Shown piece by piece: positions 16,458 to 24,118 of a stretch of 24,574 bases of DNA; the stretch's first letter is position 1; every line of letters begins with the position of its first letter. Made by a program: the position numbers and the translations under genes. The stretch spans positions 1-24,574 of the forward strand of contig CAZVWW010000023.1 of the NCBI GenBank assembly GCA_964631265.1. Reading direction: 5' to 3'. Below the pieces are notes generated by a model. The model ran no database searches. It saw only the letters and a list, made by a program, of their open reading frames with translations, and was not told the origin of the DNA. This DNA comes from CAZVWW01 sp964631265 (GTDB taxonomy: Bacteria; Thermotogota; Thermotogae; MWEM01).

Positions 16458-17588
16458 TCAAGTTCTTTTAGCTTTTTTCCGTTTCTTTATCTCTTTTGCC
16501 TCAGCCTTTTTCTCCTGATATCTGATCTCTTTGAGGAGTTTCTGGTAGGCCTGCCATCTCTCTTCTGAGAGCTCTCCATTTTCCAGGGCTTCTTTAACCG
16601 CACAACCCGGTTCTGTTCTGTGGCGGCAGTCACGGAACTTGCAGTTCTGTGAGAGAGTCTCAATCTCTTTAAGGATATCACCGAAGACAAGGTCCAAGCT
16701 GTCCTCTCCACCGGTCAACTGAAGCTCGCGCATGCCCGGGGTGTCGATGATAATGCCACCCTTTTTCAGCAGCATGAGCTCTTTGTGGGTTGTGGTATGC
16801 TGCCCCTTGTCCTTGTAGTTCGTGATCTCTTTGACGCGCATTCTATCATATCCGAGGACACGGTTGATCAGGGTGGATTTTCCAACACCGGATGACCCGA
16901 TCAGGACCATAGTTCTGTTCGACTCCCAGTATTCGTCCAGCTCGTCCATACCGGTGCCGTCCAAAGCACTGATGATGTGGGTCGGGATCCCGTAACCGAT
17001 GGCGGAAATGGCCTCCAGCTTCTCATCGATCGCCTCCTCCTCACAGAGATCAGCCTTTGTCAGCAGGATGACCGGATTGATACCGTCGTCCCATACCATT
17101 GTCAGATAACGCTCAAGTCTCCGCAGGTTGAAATCCTGGTTTAGCGAGGTGACGATGAAGGCGATATCCACATTCGCGCACAGAATCTGTTCCCCTTTAT
17201 CGAGTTTGGAATACTGGTTGCCGGCGTTTTCAGGATTAAAGGCGCCGGGGGTCCCGGCTGAGATCCTGCTGAGTTTGTTCATTCTGGGGAGGACTCCATC
17301 GATCATCCGTTCATCGGAGTTGTCCGTGTCAATCAGGACAACCCAGTCCCCGACAGCCGGCAGGTCAGCTCTCTCACTCACCTCGTGTAAAAAGACACGC
17401 CGTAATATACCGGGCTGTTCTCCTTCTTCTGTGATAATTGAATAACTGTTCTTATGCTGAGCGGAAACGCGGGCCACCGTAAAGGTCTTGTTCTGATAGT
17501 ACGGTTTTTGTTTGCGCCTTTCTATCTTGTATTCTTCCAAACTTTGTGAAAAGTGATGATTCCATCCGATCTCTCTTAAATTGAACAA
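16458..17588 (-). CDS. rsgA: Ribosome small-subunit maturation GTPase RsgA (YjeQ)
   Basis: Circularly permuted GTPase acting late in 30S assembly. Order: N-terminal OB fold, then G4 TKAD, G1 GSSGVGKS, the GHTTTHKE-like switch (QHTTTHKE) and G3 DTPGM. A C-terminal zinc motif (CKFRDCRHRTEPGC) and a basic tail follow. The start is TTG at 17588; AAGGAG (17596-17601) sits 7 nt upstream. Length is 376 aa, somewhat longer than usual because of the N-terminal ~35 and the Lys-rich C-terminal residues. The only good promoter upstream is at 17880-17907, so the mRNA probably carries the 28-codon leader ORF. Confidence 0.95.
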   Translation of the reverse strand: MFNLREIGWNHHFSQSLEEYKIERRKQKPYYQNKTFTVARVSAQHKNSYSIITEEGEQPGILRRVFLHEVSERADLPAVGDWVVLIDTDNSDERMIDGVLPRMNKLSRISAGTPGAFNPENAGNQYSKLDKGEQILCANVDIAFIVTSLNQDFNLRRLERYLTMVWDDGINPVILLTKADLCEEEAIDEKLEAISAIGYGIPTHIISALDGTGMDELDEYWESNRTMVLIGSSGVGKSTLINRVLGYDRMRVKEITNYKDKGQHTTTHKELMLLKKGGIIIDTPGMRELQLTGGEDSLDLVFGDILKEIETLSQNCKFRDCRHRTEPGCAVKEALENGELSEERWQAYQKLLKEIRYQEKKAEAKEIKKRKKAKRT

Positions 17589-17755
17589 TATTCTTCTCCT
17601 TAAAAATTATCAAAAGCCATTGCTTCATGCCTGTCTTTTGTCTCCGGCTCACCTTGACAATCTGATAAAAGAGAAGAATCAAAACAGAGGGCACAATCCC
17701 ATCACCATTAAAAAGCAGTGGACCTCATATGTTTTGTTACCTCAAGCAGGTTTGT

Positions 17756-17842
17756 TTAAGCGTTCGGCGATACGGAAACCGTTAATAAAGAACAGGCATC
17801 CTTCATTTCATCCGGGTTGTTGACATTGTCTATTTCAACCAT
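17756..17842 (-). CDS. 28-aa leader or small peptide upstream of rsgA
   Basis: The ATG at 17842 has a perfect AGGAGG SD 8 nt upstream and a strong promoter just before it. The peptide starts MVEIDNVNNPDEMKDACSLL and ends VSVSPNA; it is acidic with a single Cys. No similarity is recognised. It could be a leader peptide controlling rsgA (167 bp downstream) or an independent small protein of the kind found at 23371-24217. Confidence 0.55.
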   Translation of the reverse strand: MVEIDNVNNPDEMKDACSLLTVSVSPNA

Positions 17843-17879
17843 ACGTACCGCCTCCTTTGGCAGATTTGCTAACTGAGTT

Positions 17880-17907
17880 ATTATAGCATCTTTTTGAAGA
17901 AAGTCAA
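17880..17907 (-). promoter_or_regulatory. Promoter for the leader ORF and rsgA
   Basis: On the minus strand TTGACT (17902-17907), 16-bp spacer, TATAAT (17880-17885). The start point falls about 30 nt before the leader-ORF ATG. Confidence 0.8.
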
Positions 17908-18060
17908 GACTTTTACGGATCCTTAGAAGACAGGAACCTCTAATGAGTATTTAAGAACAAGGGTAAAAGCATTTGACACACCCCGAAGAAAAGTTAATTG
18001 AAGCTGTACCGGGTGTATAATCAAATTGGAACGATTCTAAAAAAGAGAGGAGAAATCAAA

Positions 18061-19473
18061 ATGAAAAAGTTTCTGATGGTTCTTTTGGTGTTCAGTCTTT
18101 TATACATCTCAGTTGGAATGGGTGCAGAAGCCGGGAGGGTTTATTCTCCGGACTCGAAGGGCTACCGGTTTGAACAGGACGGGTGGATCTACATCCATAT
18201 TGAGGGTGATCCGTTTGAGAGAGGATTCCAACACGGCTATCTCGTCGCGGATCAACTGAAAGAGATCAGGAAGAGTCTTGAATACCTGACTTACTGGGAT
18301 TCCGGTATGAAGTGGGACTTCTTTGTTGACAAGGCAAAGGAGATGTGGGAGCCGCATATCGATAAGGAGTTGAAGGCCGAATTGCAGGGGATCGCTGCGG
18401 GAGCTTCTTATGCCGGTGTTCATTTCAGTTGGGAAGAGATCATGGCCTGGAACGGTTATGAGGAATTGATGGGCTACTGGTGGCCGAACGAACTGGAAAA
18501 AACTTACAACAAGATCAATTACGGGGCTGTGAGTAAATGCAGCGCTTTCATGGCCGTCGGGAGTCCCACGGAGGATGGACGGATTGTGATGGCCCATAAT
18601 TCGTTTAACAACTTCGAGTGGGGGCAGTTTATGAACGTTATTCTCGATATTCAGCCTTCTGAGGGGCATCGGATGTTCATGCAGTCCCAGCCGGGGTATA
18701 TTCACAGTATGGCGGATTTCTTTATCACCGGGGCAAAACTCATGGGGACCGAGACGACAATCGGGGGTTTCAAAGAATACGATGAGAACGGCGCACCGGA
18801 GTTTTATCGGATTAGAAGAGCGATGCAGTACAGTAATACCCTCGATGACTTCGTCAACTACATGCTTCATAAGAACAACGGGGGATACGCGAATTCATGG
18901 CTGGTCGGGGATATTAAGACCGCTGAGATCATGCGGTTTGAACTCGGATTGAAGTTTCACAACGTGGAGAAGACAAGGGATGGTTATTTTATCGGCTTTA
19001 ATGCACCGCTGGATCCCAGGATCAGAAATCTCGAGTGTACCAATACAGGCTATGCGGATATAAGGCGTCATCAGGGCGCAAGACAGGTCCGGTTGGAGCA
19101 GCTCATGGAGAAGTTCTATTCCGAGATCAATGTGGCGATTGGAAAGGAGATCCTCGCCGATCATTACGATGTCTATCTGGAGAAAGAGAACCCGAGTTCA
19201 AGGACAGTGGACGGTCATTATGAGCTCGATGCGAGAGAATACATGAGTGAGATTGGTAGGCCGCTCCCTTATCGTCCCAGAGGAGCAGTCGACGGCAAGG
19301 TCTGTGATTCCGAAATGGCCCTTGATTTCAGTTTCTGGGCAAGATGGGGCAATTCAAGCGGCATGCCCTTTGATGCTGGTGCATTTTTGGAAGAACACAT
19401 TCAATGGAAACATCTTGACGGGTATTTAAGAGACAGGCCCTCCCGGGACTGGAGCATGTTTAGCGCTGATTAA
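18061..19473 (+). CDS. Secreted C45 / phospholipase B-like Ntn hydrolase
   Basis: Predicted autoproteolytic acyl-transferase/amidohydrolase. The ATG at 18061 follows GAGGAG by 8 nt; the upstream open frame to 17998 lacks an SD. A Sec-type signal peptide (MKKFLMVLLVFSLLYISVGM, then GAEAG) implies export. Family marks are GDPFERGFQHGYLVA early in the protein and VSKCSAFMAV. Cys160 in that motif is the likely N-terminal nucleophile after self-cleavage, and MAHNSFNNF follows. Length is 470 aa. The substrate is unknown; amide or acyl-ester hydrolysis is inferred. It is transcribed away from rsgA. No confident promoter is seen (TATAAT at 18016-18021 has no good -35). A TTGACA at 17973-17978 also lacks a partner. 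Confidence 0.85.
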   Translation: MKKFLMVLLVFSLLYISVGMGAEAGRVYSPDSKGYRFEQDGWIYIHIEGDPFERGFQHGYLVADQLKEIRKSLEYLTYWDSGMKWDFFVDKAKEMWEPHIDKELKAELQGIAAGASYAGVHFSWEEIMAWNGYEELMGYWWPNELEKTYNKINYGAVSKCSAFMAVGSPTEDGRIVMAHNSFNNFEWGQFMNVILDIQPSEGHRMFMQSQPGYIHSMADFFITGAKLMGTETTIGGFKEYDENGAPEFYRIRRAMQYSNTLDDFVNYMLHKNNGGYANSWLVGDIKTAEIMRFELGLKFHNVEKTRDGYFIGFNAPLDPRIRNLECTNTGYADIRRHQGARQVRLEQLMEKFYSEINVAIGKEILADHYDVYLEKENPSSRTVDGHYELDAREYMSEIGRPLPYRPRGAVDGKVCDSEMALDFSFWARWGNSSGMPFDAGAFLEEHIQWKHLDGYLRDRPSRDWSMFSAD

Positions 19474-19498
19474 ACCGGGCCCCTCTGATTCAATTCTT

Positions 19499-19520
19499 CG
19501 CCGCCTCTTCCGAGGCGGCG
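19499..19520 (+). terminator. Hairpin after the C45 gene
   Basis: Perfect 9-bp GC-rich stem CGCCGCCTC/GAGGCGGCG with TTCC loop, 26 bp past the stop. The following TATTATGA is a weak T tract, so termination efficiency is uncertain. Confidence 0.6.
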
Positions 19521-19607
19521 TATTATGACAGAAAAAAACTCCGGATAAATGATTCGGTTCATGTATAATATCCACAAGAATCTTCACCAATCAACGGAGG
19601 GATGCCA

Positions 19608-20491
19608 TTGAACAGTATCATTGAGAGTCTTTTTGAACGTAAATCAGTAAGGGACTTTGAAGACAGAGCTATTTCACGAACAGACAAGGAAACCATTCTT
19701 CAAGCTGCCATGCAGGCACCAACTGCCGGGAACCAACAACTTTACACCATCCTCGATATCACCGATAAACAACTCAAAGAAAGACTATCCGCCACTTGTG
19801 ATCATCAACCTTTCATTGCCGGGGCCCCCATGGTGCTCATCTTTTGCGCGGATATTAAAAAGTGGTACGATGCCTTTTTAGAAGCCGGGGCTTCTCCAAG
19901 AAAGCCGGGAGCGGGTGATCTGATGCTCGCCGTCTCGGACGCCACGATTGCCGCCCAGAACAGCGTGGTCGCCGCTGAGAGCCTCGGGATCGGGTCGTGC
20001 TACATCGGGGATATCATGGAAAACTGCGAAGAGCACAGAAAGATGCTGACGCTTCCCGAATGGGTCTTCCCGTCAACGATGCTCGTTTTCGGGTATCCAA
20101 CCCAACAGCAGAAAGAGAGGACCAAACCCTCCCGGTTCGAGTTAAAGAACATCGTCCATGAGAACGGATATCAGCCAATGAGCGGGGAAGCACTGAGAGA
20201 GATGTTTAAAGACAGAACGGGGAACAAAACATTCGAGGAATGGCTGCNNNNNNNNNNNNNNNNNNNNNNNNNNNNNNNNNNNNNNNNNNNNNNNNNNNNN
20301 NNNNNNNNNNNNNNNNNNNNNNNNNNNNNNNNNNNNNNNNNNNNNNNCTGAGAGAGATGTTTAAAGACAGAACGGGGAACAAAACATTCGAGGAATGGCT
20401 GCAGGCCTTTTGTAACCGGAAATACAACTCTGATTTTTCGAGGGAGATGAACCGCTCGGTTGAAGCGTATCTGAAAGATTTTCAGGAGTAA
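19608..20491 (+). CDS. Nitroreductase-family FMN oxidoreductase (split by an artificial gap)
   Basis: Flavin-dependent NAD(P)H oxidoreductase. FMN-binding marks are RKSVRDFED, QAPTAGNQQ and VVAAESLGIGSCYIGDI. The start is TTG at 19608, 7 nt after CGGAGG; the ATG at 19602 abuts the SD. The run of 100 N at 20248-20347 lies between two identical 55-bp copies (20193-20247 and 20348-20402). Removing one copy plus the N restores a single frame ending QAFCNRKY... to the TAA at 20489-20491. The real protein is therefore about 242 aa and is not frameshifted. TATAAT at 19564-19569 is a possible -10. Confidence 0.88.
20193..20402. repeat. 55-bp duplication flanking a 100-N gap (assembly artefact)
   Basis: The 55 bp at 20193-20247 are repeated exactly at 20348-20402, with only N between (20248-20347). 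This is the signature of two contigs ending on the same 55-mer and being scaffolded without merging. It is not a biological repeat. Confidence 0.93.
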
Positions 20492-20564
20492 TGTCTGTGC
20501 ATCCCGGGCTGGAAGAATATGTTAATAAGAACTGTTGATAACGGGAAACATCTTTTTTTGCGTT

Positions 20565-20593
20565 TTGACTTTTAAAAGGCAGGAAAATATAGT
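20565..20593 (+). promoter_or_regulatory. Promoter of the DUF234 ATPase gene
   Basis: TTGACT (20565-20570), 17-bp spacer, TATAGT (20588-20593). The -10 overlaps the repeat at 20591-20625. Confidence 0.75.
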
Positions 20594-20625
20594 ATAATCA
20601 TGATTAGTATAATCGTGATTATACT
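20591..20625. promoter_or_regulatory. Tandem 15-bp / palindromic operator-like repeat
   Basis: Two direct copies of AGTATAATCRTGATT (20591-20605, 20606-20620) are followed by ATACT. The second copy plus ATACT is a 20-bp palindrome broken only at the centre. It covers the -10 and start point, and is likely a regulator site for the ATPase gene. Confidence 0.7.
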
Positions 20626-20648
20626 ATATGATGAGACAAGGTGATTGG

Positions 20649-21995
20649 ATGATTTTCAAAGATCGGAAAACAGAGACGAGGATATTGAATGACTTTTTCA
20701 ACTGTCAGGGGTTTAAGCTGTTTATCTTATATGGACGAAGAAGAGTTGGTAAGACCTATCTTCTTAAACATTGTACCGGCAACAGAAATGGCATCTTCTT
20801 TTCCGGTCGTCAGGTTTCGAACGAGTTTCTCCTGGACTCTTTCTCAAAAGAAGTCGGAAGGATCATGGCTATCAAAGGCATTCACTTCAAACACTGGGAA
20901 GAGGCGTTTGATTTTGTTTTTTCAAACAGTGAAACAATAAACTATTTGGTCCTCGATGAGTTTCAGTACATGGTGGAGGCTGCTCCGGAGATCCCTTCTG
21001 TTCTACAAATGCTCATAGACCATAAAGAAACCGATCTGAAATTGGTCTTATGCGGGTCCAGCATCAGCTTCATGCATGGGCTTTTATCGTACAACAACCC
21101 GCTTTACGGTAGAAAAACAAACTATCTTAAATTACTTCCCGTGAAATTTCCGGAATTAGAGCAATTTTTAAGGACTGACTATCACACGATGCTGAATCAT
21201 TATGCCGTCTTTGGAGGAATTCCGCTGTATCTTGAGATGATTGATGATCAAGCCAGTTTGTTTGACAATATTATAAGACTTTTTTTAAACATAGACAGCC
21301 CGCTCAGAGAAGAACCATTGTTTCTACTTTCTCAGGAGTTGAGAGAGCCCAGAGTCTATCTGTCTATCCTGGAAGCCATCTCTTTTGGGTATAACCGTTC
21401 CAGTGAGATAGCCTCCAAGATCGGCTATCAGGATTCACGAAAGATACAGCCCTATCTGAACACATTGAAAACACTCGATCTGATAAAAAAAGAGGTGCCG
21501 ATTACGGAGAAAAATCCGGCAAGATCCAGAAAAGGGATTTATAAGATCAAAGACACGCTCTTCTCATTTTGGTTCAGATTCATTTATCCCAATCTACATT
21601 ATATCGAGAATGAAATGAGCGGTAAAGTTGTCAGCGATCTGGAAACTAACATCCGGCAATTCAGCTCTTTCGTTTTTGAAGATATATCCCGGAATTATCT
21701 GCAGAGGACCTTTTACTTTGACAAAATCGGGAATTATTGGCACAAAGACGTTGAAATTGATGTAATGGCTCAGAAGGATGATCAATGGTTTGCCGGAGAA
21801 TGTAAATGGAGAAACAAAAAAACAGGGCTCTCAGAATACAACCAACTCGTTGAAAAAACCAATAAATCCCAATTCAACATCGATAAATTCATACTTGTCT
21901 CAAAATCCGGTTTTGACGAGCGTTTATTCAACATTGAGAACGTTGTACTGGTTGAGTTTACAAAAGAAAAAGGGTTTGTTTTGTTGAAGAGTTAG
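20649..21995 (+). CDS. AAA ATPase with DUF234 C-terminal domain
   Basis: Member of the archaeal-type ATPase/DUF234 family, common in archaea and Thermotogota; cellular role unknown. Walker A is GRRRVGKT (about residues 30-37) and Walker B YLVLDEFQ. A sensor-like LVLCGSS, a winged-helix region (about 230-300) and a C-terminal domain with EIDVMAQ...GECKWR follow. The last has the order of a PD-(D/E)XK-like core (D, then E-x-K). The start is ATG 20649 with AAGG 7 nt upstream; ATG 20628 and 20631 lack an SD. Length is 448 aa. It is monocistronic. AT-richer sequence than the housekeeping operon and a patchy family distribution suggest mobility (inference). Confidence 0.9.
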   Translation: MIFKDRKTETRILNDFFNCQGFKLFILYGRRRVGKTYLLKHCTGNRNGIFFSGRQVSNEFLLDSFSKEVGRIMAIKGIHFKHWEEAFDFVFSNSETINYLVLDEFQYMVEAAPEIPSVLQMLIDHKETDLKLVLCGSSISFMHGLLSYNNPLYGRKTNYLKLLPVKFPELEQFLRTDYHTMLNHYAVFGGIPLYLEMIDDQASLFDNIIRLFLNIDSPLREEPLFLLSQELREPRVYLSILEAISFGYNRSSEIASKIGYQDSRKIQPYLNTLKTLDLIKKEVPITEKNPARSRKGIYKIKDTLFSFWFRFIYPNLHYIENEMSGKVVSDLETNIRQFSSFVFEDISRNYLQRTFYFDKIGNYWHKDVEIDVMAQKDDQWFAGECKWRNKKTGLSEYNQLVEKTNKSQFNIDKFILVSKSGFDERLFNIENVVLVEFTKEKGFVLLKS

Positions 21996-22012
21996 TAATG
22001 GATAACAGATAA

Positions 22013-22057
22013 GAACTCTTCCGACTTTAAATCAGTTGATCGCAGCCGGAAGAGTTC
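22013..22057. terminator. Long inverted repeat between convergent genes
   Basis: Perfect 11-bp arms GAACTCTTCCG/CGGAAGAGTTC separated by 23 nt, between the ATPase and MFS stops. There is no T tract on either strand, so it is a weak or factor-assisted bidirectional terminator at best. Confidence 0.5.
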
Positions 22058-22075
22058 CTCGACAGGGTTGCTTTT

Positions 22076-23266
22076 CTAACTGCTTTGTTTTTGAAGTTTT
22101 CTCCTTTTCATGTGCTTTCTCAGAAAGAAGAGAAAGACGAATCCCGCTGTGCAGCTCAGGCCGACCAGGAGGTATGTTGTCTTAGTGCCGATATGGTCCA
22201 GGCCGTTTCCGACGATCGGGGAAATAACGGCAAATCCCAGGCTGGAGATGAAGCTGACTAACGAGATCGTCGTGGCTCTGGATTTGTTGCCGATCTGGTT
22301 GTTGACATAAAACCCGACCGTTGGCCGGTACATGCCCCTGAATATCTGCTGGAGTCCAATGACGATGATCAGCCATTTGCTCTTGAAGAGCGGGGGAACA
22401 ACAAATGATATGATGAGCAGGGCCCCCAGCGTCAGCAGGAGATGTCTCGGTCGGATATGTGAAAACTTCTTTAACAGATACTTTGATGAAAACGCCGCCA
22501 ACAGGTTGAAGCCGGCAAAGACATAGCCGTAAAAGACGATGTCGAGCGATACGTAGTCAAAATAGGGTTGATAGAGCCAGTATCCGAGCCTCATGGCTGA
22601 ACCGAAGATTCCGGCGAACAAGAGCAACCAGATGATCCTGGATTTCTTGAAGGCCTCTCTCACACCCGAAAATATAGCGAAAAAGTACCGGTGTTTTTCC
22701 CGTTCTCTATCGGGCTCGTGAAAGAAAAGGGCTGTCACGGAGGCACTTAACAGGAAACCAAGGCTGATCCAGAACGGAATGCTGGGATGAACCACATAGA
22801 GATGGCCGCTCAATATCGAAAAGACTGCCTGCCCGATAAAGAAATAGGAGAAGGCGTTTCCCTCTTTTTCCTGGTATTCCTTCTCTCTTTTCAGCTCTTT
22901 CAGGCTTTCAAATAATATGGCTGAATCAGCACCGCTGTAGAAGGTAAGCCCCAATCCGAACAGTATCTCAGCGATTGCAAAGATCCAGAATTCGCCGGCC
23001 AGGATGTAGATCAAAAGCGCAAATGCAACAATCAGTCCGGAAATCACAAGTGAGAGTTTTCTTGAGAGTCTGTCTGCAACGGCTCCGGTCGGGACTTCAA
23101 AAACCATTGTTGAGATCGCTGATATGGACTGCAGTAACAGTATTTCGGTGTAATCAAGCCCTTTCCAGAGCAGGAATGGGACTAAGACGGGGCCGATGAT
23201 CAGCATCCTGATAAAAAAGCTGAATACGGGGTATAGTGTGATGTTTCGCTTCATTTCATTTTCCAT
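22076..23266 (-). CDS. MFS transporter at the end of the small-peptide operon
   Basis: Twelve-helix major facilitator protein, 396 aa. Motif A-like GAVADRLSRKLS lies between TM2 and TM3, and the loop GLTFYSGADSAILFESL resembles drug or efflux MFS families. There is a cytosolic central loop (EPDREREKHR) and a basic C-terminus. The ATG at 23266 has AAGGAGG 7 nt upstream. It follows six small ORFs on the same strand, with a terminator between, so it is a candidate exporter or immunity pump for their products. Drug efflux unrelated to them cannot be excluded. Confidence 0.9.
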   Translation of the reverse strand: MENEMKRNITLYPVFSFFIRMLIIGPVLVPFLLWKGLDYTEILLLQSISAISTMVFEVPTGAVADRLSRKLSLVISGLIVAFALLIYILAGEFWIFAIAEILFGLGLTFYSGADSAILFESLKELKREKEYQEKEGNAFSYFFIGQAVFSILSGHLYVVHPSIPFWISLGFLLSASVTALFFHEPDREREKHRYFFAIFSGVREAFKKSRIIWLLLFAGIFGSAMRLGYWLYQPYFDYVSLDIVFYGYVFAGFNLLAAFSSKYLLKKFSHIRPRHLLLTLGALLIISFVVPPLFKSKWLIIVIGLQQIFRGMYRPTVGFYVNNQIGNKSRATTISLVSFISSLGFAVISPIVGNGLDHIGTKTTYLLVGLSCTAGFVFLFFLRKHMKRRKLQKQSS

Positions 23267-23292
23267 CGTGCTTACCTCCTTCCGGATATGTG

Positions 23293-23324
23293 TAAAAAAA
23301 GATGGCCACAGGGGGCCATCTTTT
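23293..23324 (-). terminator. Terminator between the small ORFs and the MFS gene
   Basis: Stem AAGATGGCC/GGCCATCTT with a 6-nt loop and TTTTTTT on the minus strand (TTTT on the plus strand). It ends 26 bp before the MFS ATG, so the transporter would need readthrough or its own start. Confidence 0.85.
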
Positions 23325-23370
23325 CAACGTTTTACGGGTGCTCAGAATTTCTTTAATGAATCACGCCCTG

Positions 23371-23496
23371 TCAAGTCCAGAAATTAGCGTAGGTGTAAAC
23401 CTCCGGACTGTATGAAATAGTGTCTGCTTTTCTGTTGGCGGATCTCTCCAGGTAGTTGATTGTTGAATTCCATCTGCTTTCGTTCATTTTTTTCAT
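23371..23496 (-). CDS. Small peptide F, 41 aa
   Basis: The ATG at 23496 has AAGGAGA 8 nt upstream; an internal ATG lies at 23487. It begins MKKMNESRWNSTINYLERSA and ends SPEVYTYANFWT: basic N-half, aromatic C-terminus. It has no Cys, no signal peptide and no recognised family. It is the last small ORF before the terminator. Confidence 0.65.
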   Translation of the reverse strand: MKKMNESRWNSTINYLERSANRKADTISYSPEVYTYANFWT

Positions 23497-23530
23497 TTAT
23501 AATCTCTCCTTAAATATATTTTTGTTTTTG

Positions 23531-23659
23531 TTAAATGTTTATTTGCATATCGCCGTTACTGTTGATGCCATTGTTAAATAGTCTTCCGTGGTCTGATTCC
23601 AGTATCTCTGAATGGGTCCAGACGTTTTTCGGCGTTGCGTAATAGTTCGCTTTCATCAT
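23531..23659 (-). CDS. Small peptide E, 42 aa
   Basis: ATG-ATG start at 23659/23656 with a strong AGGAGG SD 6 nt upstream. It begins MMKANYYATPKNVWTHSEIL; the C-half is Asn/Gly-rich (LFNNGINSNGDMQINI). It contains Trp and Tyr and no Cys. It shares only the short N-(V/F)-W-T string with peptide F, and no family is recognised. It lies 20 bp after peptide D. Confidence 0.65.
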   Translation of the reverse strand: MMKANYYATPKNVWTHSEILESDHGRLFNNGINSNGDMQINI

Positions 23660-23679
23660 ACTCCACCTCCTTCCTCGGT

Positions 23680-23799
23680 TCAATACAGGCGGTAAACGAA
23701 GGCTGTTGCATTCTTTGCCAGACTTGCTAAGGCTTCGTGCCTGCCTTCTTCAATTTTCTCTTCGATGCTCTTGAATAAATCTGCTTTCTTGTAAGCCAT
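23680..23799 (-). CDS. Small peptide D, 39 aa
   Basis: The ATG at 23799 has GGAGGGG about 6 nt upstream. It begins MAYKKADLFKSIEEKIEEGR and ends SLAKNATAFVYRLY. Most of it could form an amphipathic helix, with an aromatic C-terminus. No Cys, no recognised family. Confidence 0.65.
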   Translation of the reverse strand: MAYKKADLFKSIEEKIEEGRHEALASLAKNATAFVYRLY

Positions 23800-23816
23800 T
23801 TCTTTCCCCTCCCCTC

Positions 23817-23915
23817 TTAGTTGAATGCTCGGAATAAGAATGTGAGTATCTTTTTCTCCGTTTCGATTCTTTCCTTTCTGGCGCTGCTCTTAAACTCTTT
23901 TCTTTGCTGAGTAAT
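23817..23915 (-). CDS. Possible small peptide C, 32 aa, ATT start
   Basis: GAGGTG lies exactly 7 nt before ATT at 23915. The frame has a TGA just upstream and no ATG, GTG or TTG. It reads ITQQRKEFKSSARKERIE, then a hydrophobic ILTFLFRAFN end. It fills the otherwise empty 144 bp between B and D and has the same 99-bp length as A and B. An 11-codon GTG ORF overlaps in another frame. Tentative. Confidence 0.35.
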   Translation of the reverse strand: MTQQRKEFKSSARKERIETEKKILTFLFRAFN

Positions 23916-23943
23916 GGTCTTTCACCTCACTTCCGGTACGATT

Positions 23944-24042
23944 TTAAAAGGAGATATACGGTTCTAAATAATCGTACTTGTCATGGTAGCTGTTTTTCTT
24001 TTTCTTCTCTTGAAGAAATTCAAAGTTTTTCCTGTTTTTCAT
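23944..24042 (-). CDS. Small peptide B, 32 aa
   Basis: The ATG at 24042 has a perfect AGGAGG 8 nt upstream, straight after the internal terminator. It begins MKNRKNFEFLQEKKKKNSYH and ends DYLEPYISF: very basic N-half, aromatic C-terminus. No Cys, no recognised family. Confidence 0.65.
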   Translation of the reverse strand: MKNRKNFEFLQEKKKKNSYHDKYDYLEPYISF

Positions 24043-24061
24043 GGTCCTTTCCTCCTTTCAA

Positions 24062-24095
24062 TAAAAAAGAGGCTGTGGTGTTCGCCACAGCCTCT
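24062..24095 (-). terminator. Internal terminator between small peptides A and B
   Basis: Perfect 11-bp stem AGAGGCTGTGG/CCACAGCCTCT with a 6-nt loop, followed on the minus strand by TTTTTTAT. This is a textbook intrinsic terminator, so most transcripts should carry only peptide A. Confidence 0.92.
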
Positions 24096-24118
24096 CTTGA
24101 TATCGTATGTAAAGGGAG

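Noticed and set aside
17452..17694. 80-codon minus-strand ORF overlapping the rsgA start
   Set aside because: Out of frame with rsgA, overlaps its first 135 bases, no SD, and composition typical of a shadow frame.
17581..17823. 80-codon plus-strand ORF upstream of the C45 gene
   Set aside because: No SD; antisense to the rsgA leader and the 28-codon ORF.
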